DNA from: Naganishia liquefaciens
Lineage: Eukaryota; Basidiomycota; Tremellomycetes; Filobasidiales; Filobasidiaceae
Reading direction: 5' to 3'
NCBI GenBank assembly: GCA_013423385.1
Contig: BLZA01000011.1
Coordinates: 743,174 to 807,173 of the forward strand
Length of the DNA stretch: 64,000 bases
The position numbers were made by a program, and so were the translations under genes. The notes under the pieces are model-generated. The model searched no databases, was not told the origin of the DNA, and worked only from the letters and a program-made list of their open reading frames with translations. Of this stretch, positions 36,036-47,672 are shown in pieces (within the stretch, counting starts at the first letter, position 1; each line of letters opens with the position of its first letter).

Positions 36036-37448
36036 TTTGTAAGTACGGATGATCGATTCGTTAGGGAAGATTCTTGAGGCTGTTGCTGACTGTCTTTCAG
36101 TTCGGGGTTGACACTCTTTTAGATCGGACTCCGGCGCAAATACTGATATATCTTAGGAAAGTTGAAGGTTCCTTGCTCGGACGGAATGAACAATGGGAAT
36201 GCTTTGAAGGTCAAAGGTGATGCGAAGTAGACTGGTTCGTTAAAGATATACTGCGGAAACAGGCGAGCGCAAAGGAGCCAGACCGCCGGATCAAAGGGTA
36301 AGCGGCAGGAAGGATGTTGTGCGCTGTGTCCTTGGATTCCTGGAATGTCGAGTAAGGGCTTTCACGGCCAATCAACGTTAGGCTGAAGAGATGAGCCGAG
36401 CAGGACGATACGTTTTGTCACGATGGGCAGGAAGTGCGCTGTACACCTTAATTGGAAGACATAGCGGATACAAAATTTATTCGTCATATCATGTTGCCTT
36501 CTGCTGTGCTACTATATAGGTCTCTGGTAGCCTCGCGATCCCCTGGGATCATTCTGGCTACGAGCCATCCAGGCTGCCTATCCGCCTATATGCACCGAGA
36601 GTGGCAGAGCGCCGGCTCCGCTGGCGGCTGATGCGGTACTTCTGAGCGCGACAACGGGATGCATCTCCGGAACTCTGAAACAATATACGGGGCAGGCTGT
36701 GTCGTCTTTCCCCACGCATACCGCGCTGTGTTGTATCGATATCTGGATAACGACATAAAGGTCCAGAATTTGAGCGGGATGCCAGTGGTTCGGTTGACCG
36801 CACGTTCGCCTTGGGTTTCTCGTATCATCGGAATGCCATTCCTAGTGAGATAGATGGCCAACCGCTCCGCCAGCAGCAAAGCCTTATCGATCGGCTCGAG
36901 AGCCAATTCATCGTCCAGCGCTTTTTTCGTTATTGACGGCCCAGCGCCGTTCACGCATGCAGTCTACCGTATTACTAACCTCTCGAGACACTGACGAACG
37001 CCTACATCCAGGGTTTGTCAGAGTTGACATCCCCCTCCTCACCAAGAGACGAACCGCAAAGCAGCTTGCAGCTTGCAGCTTGCAAAGCGCTCGCGTGAGC
37101 CGCGAATCGACGCGGGCTTTCTTTTCGGCCTGACCGCGCGAGTGATTGCTAAGCCGGCGCATGCGAGATATCCGAATCCGACGACGACGGTCGGACCAGA
37201 GCTTGCCGGGTATGCTCGTTGCTATCGCATGGCATGGTAGACCCCATGCAGTGATTCCTTCCCTGAAGCCAACATTCCATGCTATCTCGCCTGAATTTAT
37301 CGTACTCCTTGCGTCGATATCACCCTTATAATCCAGAGGATCCCGATTATCAGAACACGTCTGCGGTAGCTACGACAAAAGCACCCCTGGAACGACGCCG
37401 AAGTGTCACGCTCGAACGAGATAGATTACGTCCAGCGCGGAATCAGGA
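36036..37448. other. divergent intergenic region, 1.4 kb
   Basis: Separates MPK1 (-) and RIB1 (+). The frames seen are short and lack family resemblance. It holds an isolated CTATATAG at 36512-36519, symmetrical and able to serve either direction, and three tandem CTTGCAG units at about 37063-37085. The leaders of both genes are probably inside it. Confidence 0.5.
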
Positions 37449-39917
37449 ATGTTGAACGCTCATCACCACATGCCTGTTCCACTCACTGGTCGGGCTGCCG
37501 AAGCGCCCACGCAAGCCGACCTCGATTTTCTCGATCTCTTGACCGGTCCCGTCAACCCCTCCGCACGAGCCCGTCAGCAAGAATCGACCACTGAACAACC
37601 ACACGCTCATCCACACGTCAAGGCACCGATGCGTCGAAGGGATCAGTTGTTCGATCCTCTTATGATCAGTGCCGTTATCGAGGGATCCGCTCCGATGGCC
37701 ACGCGAAACCATTTCGGTCATGAGTTTCAAGGCAAGTCTCATGTGTGCTCTACATGGTACAGCTTCACTGATATTGCCGCATGTAGCTTTAAATCATCGA
37801 CTGCCTGGATCTTATACGTCATGCGATGAATCCCGGCCCTCAACGCCGTCGGAAATCACTAGTGAACAACAACAACAGCAACAACAGAGACGACTTCTCA
37901 TGATGCGCAGTCAACAGGCCCCCAGAAGGGAGAGGGAGCGAATAAAGGCAGTACATGAGCGAGAGTTACAGGATGCAAAGAAGCTCTTCCGCAAACCGAG
38001 AGAAGCTGAGGAGAAAGCGGCCGAATCTGGAGAGCAAGAAGGACCGGAGAAGACCAATCCTTCGACAGCTCAATCGTATCGAGACAAGGTCAACGAGAAC
38101 GCTGTGGACTCGGAGGAAGAAGATCAGCCGATAGCGGATCTCGTCTCTTCGCCGTCGTCAAACACCGAGGCTGTCAACCGCCGGGTCCCCAGTTCGACTA
38201 GCAACTCTCGACCCAAACGGCGGCTATCCATTGATCCTACCCAGATCTCAAATAATCTCAAATGCAATCCGTTAGCCTCTCCCGAAGTCGGCAAAGCGTC
38301 AGGACTGCCCATACAATCCCCGAACAAGCAGCAACCTCCACTCGTGATCCGATGTCAAGCCAGGACTAGGGTGCCGACACCTCATGGCGAAATTTTCCTA
38401 CATCTCTACACTAACAACCATGACAATAAGGAGCACTTGGCGATCGTTATTGATCCTTTACAACTTGATCCGGATCTGGCAGACTTGCCGGAGGAAGAAG
38501 CAGCTGTAGTGGAGGAAGACTCAGATGCTCTTCGCCGGATCAATCGGGAGGAGAGGCAAAAGGAGAGGCAAAGAATCGCTCGAGTATTGGCGAACAGGAG
38601 ACCTTTGATCAGCCGGACGCTCAACCAGGTCTGGCGCGAGGGCGAGACGGATATGGAGCGTCTGGTGAGGGGGGCTTACGTGGGACGCCTGACCACGGAG
38701 GGAGGAACGGCGAGTAAACCGTTCTCAAATCAGAAAGTCGACAATGCAGGACCGGACTCCTCAGACATCAAGGATTTGGACGACGTGCCGCCGCTTGTCC
38801 GGATACATTCCGAATGCTATACCGGCGAAACGATCGGCAGTATGCGCTGCGATTGTGGTGAACAGCTGGATGAAGCTCTTCGACAAATATGCGAGGAACA
38901 AGTCATCAAGCTCAAGCAGCCGATGCGCAAGCCAGACTTTAAGCGCGAATTGCTACTGCGACTGGGAAGCCGGCCGAATCTCCAGCATTTCAATTCTCAG
39001 GCATTCTTTGGCGATGGAAAGGGAAGCTACACGCAACCTGGCACGCCGACAGTCGACGACGACGACATGGCAATGTCGATGGAGCTCGATTCAGCCTCTT
39101 TGGCTGCTGCGGGTGCAACAGCATCAACGCGCTCCGCTTCGCCGCAGAGTTCAAGTCGCATGGGAGACGACGTGGAGGGGCACCAGGATCAAAGGTCGAT
39201 AGGGGATGTCACGGATACCACGGAAGCGACCGACGTGCAGATGGCGGAGCCTTCGATCCTACCCAAGCGTCGTATCATCGACGGTCACCGAGCCTTCCTG
39301 CCGGGCAGAGGAGTCATCGTCTATCTACGACAGGAAGGAAGGGGAATTGGGCTTTTGGAAAAAATTCGAGCGTATAACCTGCAAGATCTCGGACATGATA
39401 CGGTCAGCGCCAACCTGATGCTTGGACACGGAGCAGATGAACGCAAGTACGACATCGCAGCCGAGATCCTACGAGACTTGGGCCTCGGCGGGGCTTCTAC
39501 CGGGATCCGCCTATTGACGAACAATCCCGAAAAAGTTCAAGGACTGTCGCAAGAGGGCATCACGATCTCTGACCGCGTCGGTATGGTGCCGCGTGATTGG
39601 CAGTCGCGCACAAGGTCACGAAATGCACGCGATTCGAAAGCCAGCAAAGTCCGAAACGCTATATTCGGCGGCGGTCCAATCGCTGGACTGAGCGATGAAC
39701 TCGAACAGGATGAATTAGAATCGGATGACGATGTTTACGATGAATGGCGACAGCGGCGTGGTGGAGCGACCCTTATCGGAGGCAGTGCCGCACGAGGTCC
39801 GGAGCTCGAGAAATACCTTAGAACAAAGATCGAAAGGATGGGTCACAGTGAGTTCCTTGACGAGTCATGCGACGCAAGATCTAATGTTCTGTCATAGTGA
39901 TCGACATACCTCAATAA
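37449..39917 (+). CDS. RIB1: GTP cyclohydrolase II (riboflavin synthesis, first step)
   Basis: Opens the GTP imidazole ring to start riboflavin synthesis. Exon 1 37449-37731; an unusual GC-AG intron 37732-37786; a long second exon; and a short last exon reached by GTGAGT at 39849, ending GHMIDIPQ, stop TAA 39915. The roughly 250 residues before the core are disordered, with a Gln run (EQQQQQQQ) and charged helices. The zinc site is intact: [20 protein letters not shown]. About 130 residues of Ser/Asp-rich insert separate it from the substrate loop [20 protein letters not shown], followed by [17 protein letters not shown] and [16 protein letters not shown]-terminal acidic extension follows. 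The key catalytic regions are unaltered despite the insert. Confidence 0.9.
37732..37786 (+). other. GC-AG intron in RIB1
   Basis: The donor reads CAAG|GCAAGT and the acceptor GCATGTAG. Removing this 55-nt piece keeps the RIB1 frame. The only nearby GT donor (GTCTCA at 37736) puts the next exon out of frame with an early stop. Splicing is inferred from frame, not from transcripts. Confidence 0.7.
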
Positions 39918-40304
39918 GTAGAGCAGAGATAGGTGTATAGGTGTATAGGTTGTACATAATTCAATCATATTAGGTTCAGGGTCATGATGAATGAGCCGTG
40001 GAAACAGGTCATTTTCGGAAGCTCGAAAATTTGTCAATCTAAGATAACAGAAGAAGCTTTGCTTCTGCGATCGCCCAGTATCCGATCCATAAAATGATGA
40101 ATGCTCAATTCTATAAATGAGGGCCGACGGGGACCGTCCATATCCCCACGATTGGAGTCGCGCGCGCGGAATAGCTGGACCCCTTATTTACATTTCCCCA
40201 AGGCTTTGGTACCGACAGCGACTTTCAGCTGACCGGCACAGCTTGCGATTCCAACTCCTGCTTCCTTTTCTGTTCGTACAATCGTATAACTGGTTTCTCA
40301 TCGA
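39918..40304. other. convergent intergenic region
   Basis: Holds the 3' ends of RIB1 (+) and the Mau2-like gene (-). Just after the RIB1 stop is a short duplicated TAGGTGTATAGGTGTATAGG at about 39930-39950. The last Mau2-like exon may reach into this stretch. Confidence 0.45.
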
Positions 40305-43300
40305 TCAGGTCAAGGCTGCAAAACGATGAGAGTACTTACATCTCGCTCTTTCCTCGTCCAGACCCCGGTCTGCCTCTCCCATTATTTCTATGCCAAAGCG
40401 GGTCAATAATCGTTCAGGTTTCGCCATCATGTCAAACATACCTAGCTTGCTGAGAGCCCAGAGTCCTAACAGACAGCAATCGTTAAGCGGTCGAACGGAC
40501 GAGCAGCATCGCGCCGTGAGATACAGTAACACACCTAGACCCGTTGAGCCAAATACATCTAGCCTGTCTTTGCCGTCGTTTTCCTTCCCATGAGATGCAC
40601 GTATCAGCTCCCATGCACTACGGAGCATCTTCTTGCTCTGTTCCGGTCGTGTTTCTGCAAAATGGGTTGCAGCGATGCAAAGAATGATAGGCTGTGTGTG
40701 ACTGTCATTGAAGATTCTAGCAGCATCTGAAGCGGATTGGAGTGTTTGCCTGGATTTCAAGGTCAGCGCTTTGCAACCGGTCTTAAGAAGATGACCTACT
40801 TCGATGCCAGAATGGTGTCAACTATCGTGCCTTGTATGACTCGTGCAGCAGTGGTGAAGGTGTAAGCCATCGTGTTGAAGCATTCTTGCATCAGCTGCTT
40901 GTTTTCAGAGGCCGCCTGATCAGTCGTCGCTGCTTGAGCTAATTGAATGCAATGTATGCCGATGCGAGCCATCAGATCCATTTCGCTACCGGGCTTTGCA
41001 ATAAAACGACAGGCCTCGTAATGTTTGAGAGCGACTTCGTGATGACCGAGCATGTGAGCGCGCTGTCCCAACAGCAAACATTCTCGAGGAGCGAATGTTC
41101 GGAACAGACCCTCAATCTGGAGATGTCGCGTGAGAACCGACGTGACCTACCGCGCAAAGGTCAGTTGTGTTTTTAGAGAGCTAAGGATACAGAAACATAC
41201 CCTTTGTGCATGCTCGAATTTCGCCCTGAAAATACAAAACGTAAGGAGATCGAATAGACATTCCGCCTTGATCTCCATGAGCTCGGTCCGCATCATCAAA
41301 GCGTCGTTCAATCCCGACCATTTTACGAAATCGCCGTGATAAGGTCCCTCGTGGGATTCGAAGGTATCAAACGATTTCAGAGCACTCTGCACCAGCTTCA
41401 CTCGCTTGGGGCTACTGCTGGTGAGATCGGGAAAGGCGAGACAAGTGATGAGAAACGTAAGAGGAGTTGCCACGTTGCGAGGCAGGTACCGAGCGGTAAT
41501 AGGCTTGGCAGCAGTCGGCAGCTATGATGAGAAATCGATCAGCTTGCCCAAAAAGCATGATGAAGATTGATTGCGCTGACCTGAAATATTCCGGAGCTGA
41601 ATGCGGAATCCTCTTTCGTTGATCGTGGCGAATCGTACAGGTGATGGACCATCTTGATGCTGGCTTTACTGTTCACTTTGTCGCCGATGCGGTTTGACCA
41701 GATCACACGGAGAGAAGAGTACTCCATTATCACAGCTAATTCAGCGTCTGTATTGGCCGACAGATCTTGACGACAGAGCCGATCAAGCACATTCTCGAAA
41801 CTCTGGCCTTCAACTGGTGGATATCGTGAGGTAAGGATGCGATCGATATCCTGCAAGGATGCTGCCACGAGATCGAAATAAGAATTGACCATGATGATTC
41901 GGAGACGAGCCACTTTCGAAAGCAGAACGACGTGAGTATCATGGCGAGCCGATGCGAGATTCTGTATGATAGTATGAGTGAACTGGTGCGATCGCGCGTG
42001 TTATAGCTTACCGCCAGGTCACTCAGAGTGGTACTCGCTGCCATAACGTCGCCGCCCGCCTGCATTTCGAGCTGCGTTTGAAGCAGAAGGATGCGATATA
42101 GCATATGCGTTTGAGTTGTACTAGTCCGTCCGTCAGTTACGGAAGTGGGTGTAATGGAGGAGGGATGTCACCTACTCCTTCTGAATGTCATGCCTAGTGT
42201 TCTTCAATAGCTTCAGGGCTTGTTTATGATATCCCTTCAAATTCAAAGGCAAGGTCAGTGTTCTAGTAGTCCAGGGGAGTGAATGACTCACTTGTATGCT
42301 GGTCAGTTGAGCTTTCATCATGACCAATTCCAACAGCAAAGATCTTCCTTCTGGATCCTTTGACAGCGACTTTGTACCAAGCTCAGACTGCATGTCTCTT
42401 GTGTCAGTTGACTAGCAAGGCCTTGGAATAGAATACGAACTTACAGCCGACGACAATATATCTTCTGTCTCTTTCAGCAATCTCGACCCTTCTTGCTTTC
42501 TTGCATTCTTTCGCTGCATCGTCAATAAATCGGCATCGCTCTCAGATATTTCCCCATGCGCGGCAGTTGCGAAGTCTTCTCTCGTGCTGGACGTGCGGCG
42601 AAGCGGCGAAGGCTTCACTGCCTTGTTACGAGACACAGTAGGAGTCCCGGGATTGGCATGGGGACTTGCGGCTGTGGCGCCAACGCTGGTTTTTCTAGAT
42701 TTGTCTACTCGCTCACTCGCATCCAACTCAGCGGGACGTTTTCTCTTGGACGACAACCTCTCCTCTCGTATCATCTCACTCTGCAACGTCGACAGCATAT
42801 CGAGAGCGAGGCGCCCGATCTCCAGTCCCAAGATGACCTTGTCCTTGACATCTACTCGTGTTTCGCCGTATCGGTATGCTGCAAGCAGCGCTTGAAGAGC
42901 GGTGTATTGCAAATGCTTGATCCGATCCACCAAATCGGCCGCGGTGACTTCTGCTCCCGACGGGAAGCCAAGCATCACGACAGCTTCAGGATCGGCACGA
43001 AGAGCGTCGTCAAGCAGTCTTGGCGGCAAGAGCACGAGCTTGAGAAGGCGGCGTTGAGCATTCATGGCTGATTCGGCAACGAAACGGAGGAGCGGCAACG
43101 CTGGAAGCGTCGGCACTCGGACTTGAACGTTTTGTATTGCCGTCGTGGGTTCGGCGTCGTCTTGAGGACCTTGATGCGACGTTCCGGAAAGCGCATCAGC
43201 GGAATGCGGAAAGTTTGAGTGAGATGACTCCATCATGAGCTTCAAGTTGGATGCTAGAGGGGGAGGAAATGGGCTCGTATGCATCTTCCCCATTCTATCG

Positions 43301-43428
43301 TCTGGCCCCGAATCCCTTGCGAAATCTTTTCGAAGTGACAAGAAATGCATCAGGTCGCAGTCGAGGTTTGATCTCGGGAACCCGCGCTCACTCGAATCAT
43401 TCCCTTGAACATCTTGAAATCCATTCAT
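40305..43428 (-). CDS. MAU2: cohesin-loading factor, Mau2/Scc4-like TPR protein
   Basis: Partner of Scc2 in loading cohesin on chromatin. After a disordered N-terminus come helical repeats typical of Mau2/Scc4: ADLVDRIKHLQYTALQALLA, GLEIGRLALDMLSTLQSEM, RVIWSNRIGDKVNSKASIKM, TPLTFLITCLAFPDL with SSPKRVKLVQSALKSF, MEIKAECLFDLLTFCIFRAK, CLLLGQRAHMLGHHEVALKH, and near the end RPEQSKKMLRSAWELIRASH. A basic, Ser/Pro-rich loop with KRKRPAELD interrupts the N-terminal repeats. Many 45-75 nt introns. ATG 43428 is the first in the frame. The C-terminal end is unclear because a GTAAGT donor sits just before the apparent stop. Assignment rests on repeat pattern and order; another TPR protein, such as a Spo22/Zip4-type factor, is the main alternative. 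Confidence 0.6.
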
Positions 43429-43947
43429 CGCTGCATCCGAACAGCTTTTCCATGAAGCGGAGCCGTCGGCGCAGTTAAGGTCTGACGCCTCCTTAACGAC
43501 TTGCAAAATGATATACTCTGCATGAAGCAGTCGACCTTAGGTTCGGCGTTCTCCTTTCAAATGTCCAAAGAATCGAATTGTCTCAAACCCGAGCGATCGA
43601 CCGCGCGGACACTTCGGATGGCACTGTGTACCCGCCGTAGAGCTCGCCCTATTGTACACTACTACCTTGCAAGCTTTCTGGCAATAATAAGCTGATGAAG
43701 AGTCTGCAAATGAATGAAGTTTCCACAGGGAATTCGCAGCTCTCGGGATCTGCATGAGTGCGGAATGACCAATCGGCGAGCGAGTCCTCGAAATCACTTG
43801 TAAACATTTATGATACCGATTACCACGTTATGCGCGATCGAGGCCTGTTCTCTTCTCGCCAATATACAACTGCTTGCTGATTTAGTTCTGAGTGTCCGGC
43901 ACCCCTTGTAACCAATATGACGTCTGTTCAAGTACCTCTCCCATCTA
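43429..43947. other. intergenic region
   Basis: Between the zinc transporter stop and the Mau2-like start, both on minus. Nothing coding is seen. It presumably includes the transporter 3' UTR and the Mau2-like promoter. Confidence 0.5.
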
Positions 43948-46900
43948 CTAATGGTGATGATTTGAACCGTGTTCGCATTTGTGTTCGTGGACTGCCTTGT
44001 TTGCGTGCGCGATATGCGGACCATGCGCGTGTCCGTTCTTGTGTCCTTGATCGTGGTCGTGATGGTGATGACCTCGATGATGTTGATGATGGTCTTCGTG
44101 TTCGTGCTGATGGCCATGGGCGTGAGCGTGCTCGCATTCATGCTTGTGTTCATGCTTGTGTCCATGCTCGTGTGCTCTGCGAAATTGCTTTCTCTCGCCA
44201 CGCATGACCATGACCGCCAGCTCTCCTCCGCGCATTGCCCACTTCTGGCCAGATTTTCGAGCTCCCATGGCATTGTCAAATGCCTCGTAAGCAAGCCTAG
44301 TGACCTCAGTGACTTTTCGGCTTTCAATATCGGCCCGCAAGTGTACGACAATGTTGGCGACCAGAATACTGGATGCATTGGAATCATTCCACTGGCTTGT
44401 CGTCTTTTCGCTTCGTTCCGTTCTATTGTAGTGCGATGTTGCCCTTGAAATTGCTCTGGGTCGCATGAATGCAATTGGAGAAGACTTGCTATGTGGGCTA
44501 TGTGGCGTCAATTGCCAGAAATGAGGCCTAGAGACGCGCGTGACAATTGGATGGGCTTCGATCTGGAGATAGAAGCAGAATAAGAACGACATCTCTCCTA
44601 CGTCCGCAACAAAGCCTTACCTCTCGGATAGCCTTCTTCAAAGCTAAACTCTGAATCGCATCTTGCGGAGGCGCAGTCTGCAGTAGCACCTTTCCAAACG
44701 CGATACTGGCAGGGTACGCCAGCCAGAAAGCCAGAACAGTCTCTACCAGCGCCAGAGCCTTCTCAGTCAAGTCAACTTGATCGCTAAGAGAACGGTCGTT
44801 GATCAGTCTTTGGTAATCTCACTAGCAGGGTCACTTACAACGGCACCAAAGCTTGCGCTAACAACGCCGTGAAGCAGGACACGGACACGGCCAAGGAGAA
44901 TGGATTCCCGGACAGCCGTTCGACAAGTTTGCCAATAGCAGGATGGATCTTTTGGGCCAGGTTCAAAGCGGCAGTGCCTTTTGAGCTCATCGACATGATT
45001 GGTCCGACAGCTATGGGAGAGAGGAGAAGTTCAGATTACAGCATACATCAATTCGGTTGCCATACCATTTACGAGTTTCCCATGATTCTGCAAAGAGACC
45101 CCGCTGATTGTGGTTGCGGCGCAAGCGACTAGCAAGAGAAGCATGGAGGTGTCGGTTCTGCGGTGGGAAAGTTTCTCAATCTGTAAGCCCAAAGATGATC
45201 CGACGCGAAGACAGCGTACCGATGATTCAAGGTTCCTGCGTGTTGTTTGTCGGTCATCAAGATTGCTCCACGTTGTGCATGATTATGTGCACCGTGTCCA
45301 TGAGCTTCGGCCACGAGCATATGCTCTAGAGATTCCTTGGCGATGTAAGTCGCGGCGAATAGCAGGAATATTGCTTGGACAAAGTAGTATAGTATTTCTC
45401 GACGATGAGCGCTGTCGACAGAAGGCCATCAGCTCATTTCGAAGGGGTTAAGGGGGGCTCAAAGCAAAAAAACTTACCCGAAGGGATTACTGAGCGTGCT
45501 CTGCGCTGCTAATCCACTGGTCAAAAAACTTCCACACACCTGAAGCAGCAGCCCCATCGCATCAAAGACCACCAGATATCCCAATCCGGTCATGCTGATG
45601 TTGCCATGCAGCTGCCCGTCGACCCAAAAAGAGACTCCCAAAAACAATTCGAGCATTCCCATTCCTGTTTTCACTTGCATTCGAGGTGATAATCCCAGAA
45701 CCCTGGATACGAGAGACTGTCTTTTGATAGTAGTTGAAGGCGACGGCAAAAGCGGTATCGTTGTGTTATTCAGTTCGCGTGCTGAATCGGATCCGTTGAC
45801 GAAGGTAGAGGCAACTGTCTTTGGCTTTGCAGACAAAGATGGTTGAAGGCCATCCACAGCTGCATCGCGAGGGGACAGCGCAGGATTAGTGACAGCCGAG
45901 TCCAAGAAAGGGAAGAAATTGTGGGACATGGAATGTCGATGCTGGCGAAAAGCGAATCAATTACGGTATCCGGCAACTTCTCTGAGTGGACTCACATGAT
46001 GACCTCGTCTCTTCTTGCTAGGATCTACAGCATGCTGGTGGCCTTGGATTTCAATACTACCTCCGATTCCCGTAGACACACTTGGGGTCCTCAGAGGAAC
46101 AGGTAAGCCGAATGAGAAGCCTTGACCATCGGCAACCCGCTGCTCTCTTTCCTGGTCCTTGGGCAGAATCAAGGTGACCGGGGCAGAATCTCGATGTGAA
46201 ACCTCAGAGGGCGATGCCCGTGGTGCTGGCACAATGCCATTGGCATCCGGTCTAGGGAAGAATAATGACAGGTTGCGCGCGTGTATCCGGTGATCGCCGT
46301 CGACATTCGATGTAACACTGTCACTTCGGCCGTGCTGCCACGACGGCGTAACCGTCGGAGATGGCGGAATCATGAAATCGTAATTTGTGGCGGAAAGCCT
46401 TTGACTCGACTGTGCTTGACCCAAGCTGGATCGAGAGTCCGGATACTGGGTTTGAGGTGAATATCGTGGGTGCAACTGCTGTGTAACCGTAAAGGAGAAT
46501 CGGCTAGGCGTGGTTGGCATCAAGGGTAGATCCGGTAAACTGTTCCTTCCTTCTTCCGCTTCTTCGTCGCCCGTCGCAATTTTCTCTTTCCATCTTCTTG
46601 CTGGAGACGTGTTGTCCTCGAAAGTATCCAGATCTCCGTACTCCTCTTCATCGGCAACACTTTCCGCAACAGTCGGAAATGTGGAATTTCTTCCACTGGA
46701 CGGCGGTGTGCGTGTCAGGGAGGATCTTGGGATACTGCGGCGAGTACTCGATTGAGAAGCAGTTGAGTTTGCCCGAGAAGGTGATGAGCTTTGCGAAGGC
46801 GACAGTGGCGGCGGCGACGAGAGTGAGCCGCGACCATGATATGCACTCTTTTCGGGACTAGCATCCCTGATCCAAGGCAACTGGTCCCGTAGCGGGGAAG

Positions 46901-47672
46901 ATTGCTTGTATAGCTGATCGGACGGCGGATTGAATGGACTCGATAATTTTGGACCCACGCTGGGCATCTCGAAAGGATTCAGAAACCCTGAGGAAGTCGA
47001 CGAGGATAGCTTAGCCAAGCTGGACTCTGCCAGAGTTACGTCTGGTAAAGGATCCTCGAATCGATCCATCGAAATGCCCGACCTGTCTGTCGGCGATGGC
47101 GGGCTATACTTCTTGAACGTTTGATGTTCGTGCTGGCGCACGCGATGAATTCTATCGTGTTCGTCGGCGCGACCGAATAGATTGGACTTTTGGCTCATGG
47201 TGAACGGGGAGGCAGGCGAAGAATGTTTCGTTGGGGTTGGCGCGACAGAAGTTGAGTGCGAGATACCCATGATAGTCGTTGGCGTCCCAGAGTCACTGCC
47301 AGAGCGGCGCGAAACCTCGTCTTGGCTTATGTGCCTATTTTCTCTTGCTGCGTTGCTGTCTTCTGCTATCACGATCTCATCCACCGCAAAATCACCGGTT
47401 CCGATTCCACTAATGCCCAATCCGGCAAGCATGGGTGAACCAAAGGTAAGCGTCGATGGTCGCGTGGGGTTTTGTCGATTTGAGGGGTGTAGGCAGGACG
47501 AAGCGGTCGCAGGAGGAGATATTGAGGGCGATGGGGTAAATCCCCGAACAGAATGTCCATTGTCCAGTATGATCCGTGGCAGATGATCTGAGCGGGAGTC
47601 CTTTCCTTCATCGGCTTCAGCTTCAGCTGTCATCTTCTCGGGATCCGGGGTTGCAGGAGGCGTTATCGACAT
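43948..47672 (-). CDS. ZRG17: Zrg17-like CDF zinc transporter with His-rich C-terminal tail
   Basis: Cation diffusion facilitator relative. In yeasts Zrg17 forms a heteromer with Msc2/Cis4 to carry zinc into the ER or Golgi. A disordered N-terminus of about 570 residues, Ser/Pro-rich, carries the short conserved piece ARNLSLFFPRPDA and, at the exon junction, RRGHHHRHSMSHNFFPFLD, which I associate with basidiomycete Zrg17. Membrane segments follow: MGMLELFLGVSFWV, GLGYLVVFDAMGLLLQVCGS, ILYYFVQAIFLLFAATYIAK, SLACAATTISGVS and ALALVETVLAFWLAY. The soluble domain (ILVANIVVHLRADI) runs into about 75 residues very rich in His up to the TAG at 43948. ATG 47672 gives MSITPPATPDPEK. Introns are few, for example about 45952-46003. 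Confidence 0.82.

Noticed and set aside
37669-37790. Alternative plus-strand start for RIB1 upstream of the GC-AG intron in the second-exon frame
   Set aside because: The first exon from 37449 reads cleanly and joins in phase through the GC-AG intron. The alternative begins without an ATG and reads through the intron.
44000-44210. Plus-strand frames rich in Val/Met/Arg opposite the His-rich tail
   Set aside because: They are the complement of His codons. The minus-strand transporter frame is continuous with its conserved domain.
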